The translations under genes and the position numbers were made by a program. This document shows positions 37,799 through 46,530 of a stretch of 64,000 nt of DNA, piece by piece; the stretch's first letter is position 1, and each line of letters opens with the position of its first letter. The DNA comes from Paenibacillus sp. V4I3 (GTDB taxonomy: Bacteria > Bacillota > Bacilli > Paenibacillales > NBRC-103111). The notes beneath the pieces are model-generated. The model worked only from the letters and a program-made list of their open reading frames with translations, searched no databases and was not told the origin of the DNA. Location: the NCBI RefSeq assembly GCF_030817215.1, contig NZ_JAUSZA010000001.1, forward strand, positions 4,810,501 through 4,874,500, written 5' to 3'.

Positions 37799-39514
37799 AT
37801 GATGAAAAAAGTCTTAAGTAGTTTGGTGATGGGAAGTCTATTGGTGACTTCATCTTATATTGTTGCAGGTAGTAAAGTAGAGGCAGCCGTGATTGCTTCA
37901 ATTCCTAATACGATTAAGGTTGAAAAGAGCTATGATACTAGCTTTTTATCCGTTCCTGGCTATGCTTCTTTAGGAGTAAATGATAGAAGTAGTTATGTGG
38001 GAACATCCTATTATCGTACAGTTAGTAATGGTAGAGAGTTTTTACAGGCAATTCTGGATGCGAGTAAAGGTACTGTTAAAGTAATTGAAGTTACGGATAA
38101 TATTAACTTAGGATGGACTGAATTAGCTCTAGATTCAACTGAAAAATCAAAGTATAGTTTCATTACAAATTATCCGAAACCATCGAACGGATTCACGAAT
38201 CCACTGTTAATCGCTTCCGGAGTAACTAAATTAAGCATTTCAAACGTAGATGGGTTAACCATCTTCTCAACATCAGGCAAGACCATTAAGCATGCGGAAA
38301 TAAAACTGCAGGGTTCATCTAACGATATTGTCATAAGAAATCTCAAATTTGATGAAATGTGGCAATGGGACGACTCGGGAAAGCATAAAGAGGTAGGTTG
38401 GTCATTTATCAAGGTGAATGGCGCTAACAATGTATGGATAGACCACTGTAAGTTTTCTATAGCGGCAGATGGAATGATTGACATGGAAAACGGTGCATCC
38501 AATGTAACATTTTCTTGGAATGAATTCGGATTAGAAGCAACTGAAGATCCAGATAAGGGCAGTTCTATTTATAAGTCAATCGAATATATGGAGCAAAAAT
38601 ATGCAGCAGGTGCATTGGACCCATCAACCAGCGTTTACTATAAAATGCGTAACGAAGGCGCTACCAAAAATCAGATTATGGCTTATGCAGCATATCACTC
38701 TAAAGTTCATTTGGTAGGCTCCGGCGATAAGGATTATACGAACTATGTTAGTCCTACCGGAGTTGAGGTCAAAGATGGAAATCAAAGACTTAGATTGACG
38801 ATGGCGTACAATCGTTATACGAATGTTGGACAACGTTTGCCAATGATTCGTCAAGGAGCTGGCCATGTATTTAATAATTATTTTGATAATTCGACGCATC
38901 AGAATGTAATGGATAGTGTATACGCTATCTCAAAATATGGCGGAGATACATTATCACGTGGAGTGAATGCAAGAAATGGTGCTTCGATAGCAGCAGATAC
39001 AAATGTTTATAATGCTTTTAATGAACCACTGATAGGTGCAGAACGTCAAGGTGACGATACTGGAAATATGAGTGCACCTTTTAATGAGTTATTTAAAGAT
39101 GCGATCAACCATAGTTTAATTGTTAATTCAAAAGTAATAAATAGCAGCGGATCTTATATAGGAAGCAGCTGGGACAATAATGGTGATAATTTGTTTACCA
39201 AGGGAATCACTTGGTATGACAAATCAACAATCGGGAAATGGGCTTGGTCTTCACATATCGTCGGGGTAGAAAATATGAGTAAAACGAACCCGCCCAGCAC
39301 ACCGTTTACTTTCACCTATGATTACAATGAGCAATTGCCTTATGCATATAAAACCGTTCCGCTAAACAGTGTTGTACCAACAGTAGTAAAATACGCAGGA
39401 ATATCAAAAAAAGTTGAATTCAGTGCTGCTTACTGGTTAAAAACAAACTATATGGATGCATATTCGAATGCATATTCGACTATTGAAGCAGAAAGTTACA
39501 ACAAGAACCACTGA
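37799..39514 (+). CDS. secreted pectate lyase (PL1), C-terminally truncated
   Basis: 571 residues with a Sec signal peptide (about 1-29, ending KVEAA). The PL1 parallel beta-helix is recognisable: SSNDIVIRNLKFDEMW, VWIDHCKFS with Asp215, then calcium-binding acidic turns (SWNEFGLEATEDPDKGSS) and VGQRLPMIRQGAGHVFNNYF with the catalytic Arg region. It cleaves polygalacturonate by beta-elimination outside the cell. The last residues STIEAESYN look like the first strand of a CBM6 module; the rest is missing because unrelated DNA begins at about 39510. ATGATG start with AAGGAGG upstream. Confidence 0.85.
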   Translation: MMKKVLSSLVMGSLLVTSSYIVAGSKVEAAVIASIPNTIKVEKSYDTSFLSVPGYASLGVNDRSSYVGTSYYRTVSNGREFLQAILDASKGTVKVIEVTDNINLGWTELALDSTEKSKYSFITNYPKPSNGFTNPLLIASGVTKLSISNVDGLTIFSTSGKTIKHAEIKLQGSSNDIVIRNLKFDEMWQWDDSGKHKEVGWSFIKVNGANNVWIDHCKFSIAADGMIDMENGASNVTFSWNEFGLEATEDPDKGSSIYKSIEYMEQKYAAGALDPSTSVYYKMRNEGATKNQIMAYAAYHSKVHLVGSGDKDYTNYVSPTGVEVKDGNQRLRLTMAYNRYTNVGQRLPMIRQGAGHVFNNYFDNSTHQNVMDSVYAISKYGGDTLSRGVNARNGASIAADTNVYNAFNEPLIGAERQGDDTGNMSAPFNELFKDAINHSLIVNSKVINSSGSYIGSSWDNNGDNLFTKGITWYDKSTIGKWAWSSHIVGVENMSKTNPPSTPFTFTYDYNEQLPYAYKTVPLNSVVPTVVKYAGISKKVEFSAAYWLKTNYMDAYSNAYSTIEAESYNKNH

Positions 39515-39519
39515 ACCCA

Positions 39520-39607
39520 AAAAATTTTATACAAGAAGTTGCGAATCCAGCGGGAGGAGGAGGGCGCCGGCGGTGACTACCCCGAGCTGGAGCCAGGAGA
39601 GGGTCAA
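39520..39607 (+). pseudogene. orphan G+C-rich coding fragment
   Basis: One frame reads LYKKLRIQREEEGAGGDYPE then LEPGEGQNG and stop. The G+C content is far above both neighbours. No start and no family recognised; a junction fragment between the pectate lyase and the next small gene. Confidence 0.35.
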
Positions 39608-39608
39608 A

Positions 39609-39860
39609 ATGGTTAGTTTTGGCTTAGTGTGTTTAATCGTTCTAATTCTAATAGTTATTGTAATCTTTTATGCAGGGATATTATTGGACTTTATCAATCC
39701 AAGTGCTCTTCAAGTTCAACTTTTAGGTGTTCATATAACACTGTTCGGAGTAATTGTTTTGTTAGCTTTTGAAGGTTCTTCTGGATATGGATTTACTATT
39801 GGGTTAATTGGGCTTTTTACAGGCATGTTCGGTTCATTTAGAGAACCCCAAAGGGCTTAA
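39609..39860 (+). CDS. small hydrophobic membrane protein (83 aa)
   Basis: ATG with GGAGAGGG 5-8 bases upstream. Three hydrophobic segments (about 4-24, 37-54, 58-75) leave only a short charged tail (SFREPQRA). No family recognised. A weak copy of the dispersed repeat follows after 20 bases. Confidence 0.55.
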   Translation: MVSFGLVCLIVLILIVIVIFYAGILLDFINPSALQVQLLGVHITLFGVIVLLAFEGSSGYGFTIGLIGLFTGMFGSFREPQRA

Positions 39861-39878
39861 AAAGAGAAAGTTGATTGA

Positions 39879-39945
39879 GCTAACGGGTACCGAGGGAGTT
39901 CAATAAAACAGCTTCTGCTAAGGACTTTATTTCTCGTCCTTTGCA
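39879..39945 (+). repeat. dispersed hairpin repeat, copy 13 (divergent)
   Basis: GCTAACGGGTACCGAGGGAG, TTCAATAAAACAGCTTCTGC and CTTTGCAGCCGC. The rest up to 40302 holds only the minus-strand fragment listed next. Confidence 0.5.
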
Positions 39946-40002
39946 GCCGCTATTTTGATTTTTCATTCGTTAAACCGAGTGGATTTAACACATTCAAAAC
40001 TC

Positions 40003-40130
40003 TTACTCCTCACTAGCTCCTTTCAATCGTACCAAATCAGCATCGTACCAATGCCAAACCTCATCCGTCGCTTGATCAATAATCGTATTATTAGCCCGTT
40101 GAATGAAAACTCTACGGGCTTTATCCATGT
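40003..40130 (-). pseudogene. possible C-terminal fragment of an unknown protein
   Basis: The minus strand reads YYMDKARRVFIQRANNTIID then QATDEVWHWYDADLVRLKGA. The composition is protein-like, but the upstream part (FINLPIHISIYLTLGT) and the absence of a ribosome binding site argue against an intact gene. Confidence 0.3.
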
Positions 40131-40302
40131 AATACGTCCCTAAGGTTAGATATATTGATATGTGGATCGGTAAATTTATGAATCCTTCTTCCACCGGGTC
40201 AAATAAATTCTACTAAATAACGCTGCCAAAGTTGGAGTATTGTAGATAAACCAAATCGACCAGTCGCGTTTAGGTGGCTGGTCGATTTTGGTTCCAGATT
40301 AC

Positions 40303-41304
40303 TCACAGGCTTACGCTATAATCAGCTTCCGGGATCCAGGTTTGAGTATAAAAATCTCTTCCACGTATATGAACACGATCCTCATATACATCGATAACCA
40401 AGCCCTCCGAACGGGTTCCTTGAATCGGCCGATCGTTGTTATCGTAGGGGGAACTAACTGAAGAACTGTTTACCATCGTGAACACATCCCTGACAAGCGT
40501 GGTGGGTAGACGCAGTTCCCAATGGGTATGCCCTGAAAGGAAAATTACTTCAGTGTATACGGATAATAGCTGTTTCAATTCCATTTGCTGCACAACGCCC
40601 CGCTCTACGCTGCCTGATACTGTGCCTTGCAGCGGCTGATGAAGAAATACGAACATTGGCCTGTGCGGGGAATAGTTTTCTTGAAGCTTCTTCTGCAGCC
40701 AGCTTAACTGAGCAGAGGATAACCATGCATCTTCGTAGTTAGCCGGATCGGATTGTCTATATTGTTCGGAACCTAGAAAAATGAAATGATATCCTTGAAT
40801 CCAACTGTTGTAATAAACGCTAGAGATTTCTGTATGGGACAGAAACCGTTCTATGGACGCTCGATCCGATTCACCATTGGGAAAAGTACTTGGCGACCAG
40901 TCCGCATTAGATTTGTAATAAGCTTTGTAAAATTCGTGATTGCCTAACGTATAGTAGACTGTCTTCGGAAGCGGATACTTCTGCAGAATAGAGTTTAACA
41001 TAGCATAATCATCGGAACGCCCGTCCCCAAGATCACCGTTAATCACTAAGGCGTCTAGATTAGGGTTCAACCGATATAAATCTTCTAACGCTGCGCTGAA
41101 TTTACCCTGAGCTTGCGTATCCCAGTACTGAACATGAATATCGCTGACGACAGAAAAGCTTAAATGAGGAGATTGGCCTGAAGCTTTTCTCAGCTCATCA
41201 GCTAGACGGTTAATCTCATCTTTTTCCTGTTGGGATTTGACGAGATTCCAGCGCGGCAGAAGAAAAGATTCTATAATTTTGACAGTATCTTTCACACTAA
41301 GCAA
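40303..41304 (-). CDS. metallophosphoesterase
   Basis: 333 residues from TTG 41304, placed about 6 bases after GGGGGAGG; an ATG at 41310 abuts the ribosome binding site. The TTG choice is supported by the paralogous small ORF upstream, which begins MLSPEDANKIIETFL like MLSVKDTVKIIESFL here. The calcineurin-like motifs are complete: SDIHV, GDLGD, GNHEF, LHQPL and SGHTHWE, ligating two metal ions. Substrate unknown; no signal peptide. Confidence 0.85.
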   Translation of the reverse strand: MLSVKDTVKIIESFLLPRWNLVKSQQEKDEINRLADELRKASGQSPHLSFSVVSDIHVQYWDTQAQGKFSAALEDLYRLNPNLDALVINGDLGDGRSDDYAMLNSILQKYPLPKTVYYTLGNHEFYKAYYKSNADWSPSTFPNGESDRASIERFLSHTEISSVYYNSWIQGYHFIFLGSEQYRQSDPANYEDAWLSSAQLSWLQKKLQENYSPHRPMFVFLHQPLQGTVSGSVERGVVQQMELKQLLSVYTEVIFLSGHTHWELRLPTTLVRDVFTMVNSSSVSSPYDNNDRPIQGTRSEGLVIDVYEDRVHIRGRDFYTQTWIPEADYSVSL

Positions 41305-41330
41305 CCGCATCCTCCCCCTTAGCACTAAGT

Positions 41331-41474
41331 TTAATCTTGGGACTGACCCGAAGCTTTCCTTAACTCATTGGCAATCCGGTGAATTTCATCCTTGTCCTCT
41401 TGTGAGGTGACGAAATACCACATCGGGCTTAAAAAGGTCTCGATGATTTTATTGGCATCTTCCGGGCTTAACAC
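41331..41474 (-). CDS. 47-aa protein paralogous to the N-terminus of the metallophosphoesterase
   Basis: GTG start after GGAGGGGATCAA. The sequence MLSPEDANKIIETFLSPMWY, then FVTSQEDKDEIHRIANELRK ASGQSQD, aligns along its whole length with residues 1-47 of the next gene (26 bases downstream) and ends where the phosphoesterase domain begins. It is either a free-standing helical partner or the leftover of a duplicated gene. Confidence 0.6.
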   Translation of the reverse strand: MLSPEDANKIIETFLSPMWYFVTSQEDKDEIHRIANELRKASGQSQD

Positions 41475-41591
41475 TTGATCCCCTCCTAAACCAGGCTGTC
41501 CATCTATCTCTACAATATGTAGAATCCGCCTTCAATGAAATGAGTAAGGCACACATTTTTGAAATAGTGGGAAAGTTTTCATGGGTCGTTC

Positions 41592-41686
41592 CACTAACGA
41601 GGAACTTTAGTTCAATCAATAAAGCGTGAAGGCAGCTGGCAGATGATCGGCTGCCTTTTCTCAACTAAAGTGCAGAATAACGAAAT
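41592..41686 (+). repeat. dispersed hairpin repeat, copy 14
   Basis: CACTAACGAGGAACTTTAGT TCAATCAATAAAG, stem AAGGCAGC / GCTGCCTT and TCAACTAAAGTGCAG. Confidence 0.8.
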
Positions 41687-41863
41687 GTTAACTCCTCCTA
41701 ATAGTAGGAACTGATAATTTTAGCGGCTACTTATTGAAGTAGTGGGAAGCGATCCAATAAGAATAATGTAACCAGCATTCGGTGGCAGCAACGATAAGCT
41801 AGCTCAGTAGAAAAATCAGAGCCCAAAGACGAAGACATTGATTAAACTTATTAGTTATGTAAT

Positions 41864-41944
41864 TCAACTAACGGAAATGTAAGTTCAATAACAAAATAAT
41901 GTGGCAGCCGGCAGCTTAGGTCTGGTAGCCTTCTCAGTTAACAT
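41864..41944 (+). repeat. dispersed hairpin repeat, copy 15
   Basis: CAACTAACGGAAATGTAAGT TCAATAACAAAA, GGCAGCCGGCAGCTTAGG and CTCAGTTAACATAGG. Between copies 14 and 15 (41687-41863) only a faint repeat trace (CAGCAACGATAAGCTAGCTC) is visible; 41945-42118 shows nothing else. Confidence 0.7.
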
Positions 41945-42118
41945 AGGAGGGAAACATGTTTTCCTGGATAAAAGAAATCCACAAAGTGTTTTGAAGGTGG
42001 TGCATAATCCTCCATACTGATTAGAAATAATAACTTTTAAATACATGGATTTGAAGTTATCAAAAATGGAGACATCTTACCGATAAGAGAATTTATATTC
42101 TAAAAGGAGAACGCCCAA

Positions 42119-42604
42119 TTGTTTAAGAAAATACAAATTGTATTAACGCTTTTGATTTCGCTATCAATAGTGACCGGATTTAGCAAACAAGACCCTATTG
42201 TTGTGAAAGAAGTGGAAATCAACGTAATGAAGACAGCTGGTATCCTTCGGTACGATATTGTATTAAAGAAAACAAAGGAATTAAATTTAGACAATAGTAA
42301 AGCTGGCGATTCGCCTGGTCACCATATGTTTTATCATGGAAATGGGTTAAACTATGCTGTAAGACCAAATCCAGCGTTGGCTTCTTTAATGGAACTTGAA
42401 CAAAACACAAAGTACGTAAAGATGCAATTACGTGGCAGCAATAATTCTGGGAATTTTAGGGCAAAAGAAGAAACGATTCTTAGTCTTGAATACGCTATTA
42501 AAAAAGATTCGGATTTTGAAGGGGTAAGAAAATCGGCACTTGATTCTACATTGCTTGTGCTTATGGGAAACGAAGTTATTTCTGAAATTCCTTTAAACAA
42601 ATAG
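42119..42604 (+). CDS. exported hypothetical protein (161 aa)
   Basis: TTG start with GGAGAA 8 bases upstream. An N-terminal signal segment (FKKIQIVLTLLISLSIVTGF) precedes a polar mature domain with no family I recognise. One of the single-gene units: the next feature is a dispersed repeat about 60 bases downstream, split by the large group II intron. Confidence 0.6.
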   Translation: MFKKIQIVLTLLISLSIVTGFSKQDPIVVKEVEINVMKTAGILRYDIVLKKTKELNLDNSKAGDSPGHHMFYHGNGLNYAVRPNPALASLMELEQNTKYVKMQLRGSNNSGNFRAKEETILSLEYAIKKDSDFEGVRKSALDSTLLVLMGNEVISEIPLNK

Positions 42605-42678
42605 GAGTAGCCTAAGGCAACTTCTTTTTTATTTACCTTATATCAAATCCTTTTGCTTTAAACTGAACTAACGCAGAA

Positions 42679-45322
42679 GTACGACAAGTTCTGCCATAAG
42701 CACCAAACAGTGTGAAAAGCAGAAGATTACAAGGTGTAATCTTAACTTTACAACCGAGGATGGGAATGACGGAACCATGTATCCCGAAACCATCTCGCCA
42801 ATACTCCTGCGCGCGTCATGACTAACAGGTCATGTGGTGTGAAGTACAGGTAGATTCGGCAGAACGAAGGCTAGAGCCATTCTGAGAAAAAAAAGGTATG
42901 CCAACGGATATGTCGCGCGGTTGAAAAACTGAATATGGTGAGAATGCTCGCAAAGAAGCGAACTGACGAACTTCCGAATGTACAGGTCTAAAGTTAGAGC
43001 ATGCGGAAACATATGTACCATCAGACGATGGTGTGAGTGGCGTAAAGTAAAACTTTCTGCTATGAAATACGCGATGCCGAACTATGGCGGCATGGATATC
43101 ACAGGCTTAGAGGAAGCACCTAAGTTCAGCACGGATAGCTAGGTTATAAGGGACTTGGAAAACAAGGGACGTTGCAGTAAGGGCTGTTACCCGAAACGGT
43201 TGCAATAAGGCACTTGCCGAAATGAATTTATCCTTGTGAGGGCAGGGGTACGACCGATGAAGCCTCGTAATCGAGGTGGAGGAACAGCCCCAAGTCTAAT
43301 TGAAAAGAACGATCATTTTCCATACGTGAATTGCACCGATCAGGTAGGAACGTGGGAACATCACTTCGTCAAGGAGGGGTGCCACAGTGCAAGCTTTACG
43401 AAATTGGGAGTATTACGGCATGACGGAATCATTTACGGAGTTGTATGCAAGAGCGGCAAACAAAGAAACCTTTTCACACCTCTACGAGATCGTCACATCT
43501 AGAGAAAATATCTTGCTGGCTTACCGCACAATGAAATCCAATAAAGGATCAAAGACACCAGGAACAGATGGGTTAACCATTAAAGACATCGAACAACGAC
43601 CCGAACACGAATTAGTGAGTGAAATCCAAAGCAGACTAGAAAACTACCGTCCCAAGAAAGTCAGACGGAAACTTATCGAAAAAGACAACGGCAAATGGAG
43701 ACCGCTTGGCATCCCTTGCATCCTCGATCGCATCATTCAACAGTGCTTCAAGCAAGTCTTTGAGCCCATAGCTGAAGCCCAATTTTACAACCATAGCTAT
43801 GGTTTCAGACCCCTTCGATCGACACACCATGCCATGGCAAGAGTTCAATTTCTCATCAATCAGGCGTCGATGCATTTTGTAGTCGACATTGACATATTGG
43901 GGTTTTTCGACAACGTCAACCATACTTTGCTCGGGAAGCAACTTTGGAATATGGGTATTCAGGATAGACAGGTTTTAGCGTGCATCTCTAAAATGCTAAA
44001 AGCTGAAATCGAGGGGGAAGGAATACCTTCAAAAGGCGTGCCTCAGGGAGGCTTGCTCTCAACACTGCTCTCGAACATTGTGCTGAATGACCTCGATCAC
44101 TGGGTGGCTGGTCAATGGGAACTCTTTCCGCTGACAAAACCTTTCAAATCAAGAACTGGCGAAAGGGCTGCGAAAATACGGTCTAGTCTGAAAGAAGGCT
44201 ATCTGGTGCGTTACGCCGACGACTTCAAAATCATTTGCCGCGATTGGAAGTCAGCCCATAGATGGTATCATGCGGTAGTCCTGTATCTCAAAGACCGTCT
44301 GAAACTCGACGTCTCACCAGAAAAATCGCAAATCATCAATCTGCGAAAACGAGAGTCTGAATTCCTTGGGTTTACAATCCGCGCGAACAAGAAGGGTCAA
44401 AAGAGAGTTGCGCATACGGGTATTAAAGCCAACAAAAGGCAGAAAATCAAAAGCGAAGCCAAGAAACACATTCTCAAAATGAGGGCATCGCCAACGGCTC
44501 TAACCGCTGCACGGTTCAACAGCTTTGTTTTAGGAATTCATAACTACTTCAATCGGGCAACACATGTTAGTGTTGCGTTCTCACGTCTTGCCTACGATCT
44601 GCGAGCTTTCATGTACAATCGTCTTAAACAAATCGGGAAATACGAGCATCCTGCAAACCCACCGCCAACTTACAGCAAATTTTACAGCTTTGGTTACAGG
44701 ACTTTCAAAGTAGCGGATGTTTATTTATATCCTCTAGCCAATGTGAAAACAAAGAATACGATGGGCTTTAGTACAGGACTTTCGCTCTTTACCACAGCAG
44801 GCAGAGAACAAATACACAAAAAGCTTCGCCCAGATTTACGTCAGGAAATTTACTTTCTAACGACATCTAGCATCCCGAATCAGAGTGCCCAATATATGGA
44901 TAATCGGATTAGTCGGTATAGCATGAAAATGGGGAAATGCGAAATTACAGGCATGCACCTTTTCGCATCCGATGTTCACTGCCACCACTACATCCCGTTG
45001 CACCTAGGTGGAAACGACAAGTTTAACAATTTGCGTATCCTCCACACAGAGGTGCAACAACTTATACTTCTAACTCAGATACAGACGATTGACGTACTCA
45101 AGAATAGACTGGGTCTAACGGAATTGATGATGAACAAGATCAACAACTACCGTGAAAAATATGCTTTAGAACCAGTTTAACATATCCCAAATCAATGAGT
45201 AACGAGGAACTTATGATCAAGTACATTTAATTAGAGGGAACGCGGAGTGCTTGGAAACTGGCACGCTCCGTGTGGAGCAGGGGAAAAGCTGGAGATTACA
45301 TCAAATGCTTACCTATTGCAAC
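42679..45322 (+). mobile_element. group II intron with reverse transcriptase ORF
   Basis: 2644 bp. 5' end GTACGACAAGTTCTGC, 3' end TACCTATTGCAAC. Domain V at 45240-45273: ACGCGGA GUGCUUG GAAA CUGGCAC GC UCCGUGU, 34 nt with CGC triad and 2-nt bulge. The protein gene lies in domain IV. The exon junction CTAACGCAGAA^CGTTAGTTGAA rejoins a dispersed repeat exactly, and the same site is used by the ORF-less intron at 18077. Confidence 0.92.
43387..45180 (+). CDS. group II intron-encoded reverse transcriptase/maturase with HNH endonuclease
   Basis: 597 residues from GTG 43387, 7 bases after AAGGAGGGG. The reverse transcriptase domain (about 60-310) shows GVPQGGLLSTLLSNIVLNDL and the catalytic YADD at 276-279. 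The maturase domain X follows (SRLAYDLRAFMYNRL). A C-terminal HNH nuclease has CEITGMHLFASDVHCHHYIP LHLGGNDKFNNL. The full set suggests a splicing- and mobility-competent protein that could also act on the ORF-less twin. Confidence 0.95.
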   Translation: MQALRNWEYYGMTESFTELYARAANKETFSHLYEIVTSRENILLAYRTMKSNKGSKTPGTDGLTIKDIEQRPEHELVSEIQSRLENYRPKKVRRKLIEKDNGKWRPLGIPCILDRIIQQCFKQVFEPIAEAQFYNHSYGFRPLRSTHHAMARVQFLINQASMHFVVDIDILGFFDNVNHTLLGKQLWNMGIQDRQVLACISKMLKAEIEGEGIPSKGVPQGGLLSTLLSNIVLNDLDHWVAGQWELFPLTKPFKSRTGERAAKIRSSLKEGYLVRYADDFKIICRDWKSAHRWYHAVVLYLKDRLKLDVSPEKSQIINLRKRESEFLGFTIRANKKGQKRVAHTGIKANKRQKIKSEAKKHILKMRASPTALTAARFNSFVLGIHNYFNRATHVSVAFSRLAYDLRAFMYNRLKQIGKYEHPANPPPTYSKFYSFGYRTFKVADVYLYPLANVKTKNTMGFSTGLSLFTTAGREQIHKKLRPDLRQEIYFLTTSSIPNQSAQYMDNRISRYSMKMGKCEITGMHLFASDVHCHHYIPLHLGGNDKFNNLRILHTEVQQLILLTQIQTIDVLKNRLGLTELMMNKINNYREKYALEPV

Positions 45323-45390
45323 CGTTAGTTGAATAAAGACACGACGGCAGCCGGCCAGAACGATCGGCTGCTTTTTCGTTGAGGGAAGGG
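45323..45390 (+). repeat. dispersed hairpin repeat, copy 16 (split by group II intron)
   Basis: Left part GAACTAACGCAGAA ends at 42678; right part CGTTAGTTGAATAAAGACAC, stem GGCAGCCGGC ... GATCGGCTGC and TTTTTCGTTG from 45323. 45391-45475 shows nothing else. Confidence 0.88.
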
Positions 45391-45475
45391 TATATTATCG
45401 AAAAACTAATGAAAATGACATTTAAGAGGAGTGGCGGAGATTAGTATAGGTGTCCATTGAAAGCATTTTTGAGAA

Positions 45476-46078
45476 TTAAGATAAAATGCTAAAAAGTATT
45501 ACTCCTAGTACGATCATGAGGAGTCCAAAAATAATAAGTCCTTTTCCAGTACTGCTTTTTTCAGGATCATTATCTAGCGCTAATTTCTTCACCCATTGAT
45601 ACACTTGCTGATAGGAGACCTGAAAGTGGTTCGCTGTCTTTTGATAATTATGCTGATGTGCCAGACAGTATTGAACCATATCGATCCGTTCCTGCCACGT
45701 CGTAGTGCGACTCTTTGTCATAGCTGTTGCTTCCCCTTTATAGGCTTTTAAGCTGCTATGACCATTATACTTCTTAATCCAGTTGGAGAGCTGTGTTGTA
45801 CTCGCAATCTTATATTTATCGATAATCTGGTATTTTGATAGCTTACCATCCAGGTAATCCATCACCGCTTGAAGCTTAAGCTCTGCACTATAACTTCGAT
45901 TATGAGTACGAATTTCCAGCCCTTCATAACCATTGATGTTGTAACGCCGCCGCCATTTCATTAAAGTCGTTTTGTTGATACCGTATTTCTTCACTGCAGC
46001 GTTAAAACCAATTTCTCCACTTTTTATTTGCTCAAGTATAGCGAGTTTCTTCGAAGCGCAGTATTTTCCGTTAACCAT
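45476..46078 (-). pseudogene. IS3-family OrfA remnant fused to a foreign membrane tail
   Basis: Residues 1-165 are an OrfA paralogue of the IS at 13547 (WQERIDMVQYCLAHQHNYQK is shared almost exactly), with two HTH units. After QWVKK the sequence switches to LALDNDPEKSSTGKGLIIFG LLMIVLGVILFSILS, a membrane segment from another gene, and stops. The coiled coil and OrfB are gone. Confidence 0.8.
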
Positions 46079-46139
46079 GAAAAAGCTCCCCTAACAATAG
46101 AAGGTTTTATTATTTCACCTGTCTACTGTTAGGGGAGCA
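45590..46139 (-). mobile_element. IS3-family element, left-end remnant
   Basis: Begins at its inverted repeat ending CTACTGTTAGGGGAGCA near 46139 (reverse complement TGCTCCCCTAACAGTAG), related to the IS at 13547, and is cut at about 45590 after the OrfA HTH region. It abuts GGCAGCCTGCTCTTTTT, the right half of a dispersed repeat. Confidence 0.75.
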
Positions 46140-46172
46140 TATCAGTGGCAGCCTGCTCTTTTTATTAAGTTA
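46140..46172 (+). repeat. dispersed hairpin repeat, copy 17, right half only
   Basis: TGGCAGCCTGCTCTTTTTAT TAAGTTATAG remains next to the IS3 remnant. 46173-46372 holds no feature I can support. Confidence 0.45.
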
Positions 46173-46372
46173 TAGGGAGGAGTGTGTATCAGTTACCGCT
46201 ATTGGATCGTCCATTATTTAAGATTAAAGTTGCTGTTGAAGCCTATTACATTTGTTGCAGTTCCAAAGCAACGCAAGTGATGCGTGATGTAAGTCACAAA
46301 CATTCAAATACTTACGAATAATATTTAGTGGAAAAAATTAACTAAAGTCCATTAATGGGAGGGAATTTTTGG

Positions 46373-46487
46373 GTAAGGAAAAAGCATCGTTATTGCTTAT
46401 ATATTACTGATCTTTTAGGGTGTATCGGTGCTCATCGTTTTTATTTTAAGAAGTTTGCAACGGGATGTTTTCAATTAGTACTGTAAT
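46373..46487 (+). pseudogene. TM2-domain protein, frameshifted remnant
   Basis: GKEKASLLLIYY in one frame, then TDLLGCIGAHRFYFKKFATG CFQLVL in the next: the G-x-x-G-A-H-R-F-Y motif of TM2 membrane domains. GGGAGGGAA upstream may be the old ribosome binding site. About 38 codons remain. Confidence 0.55.
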
Positions 46488-46530
46488 ATGTGTCATACTC
46501 AATTACACTCAACCATTAAGGAGAATTAAT

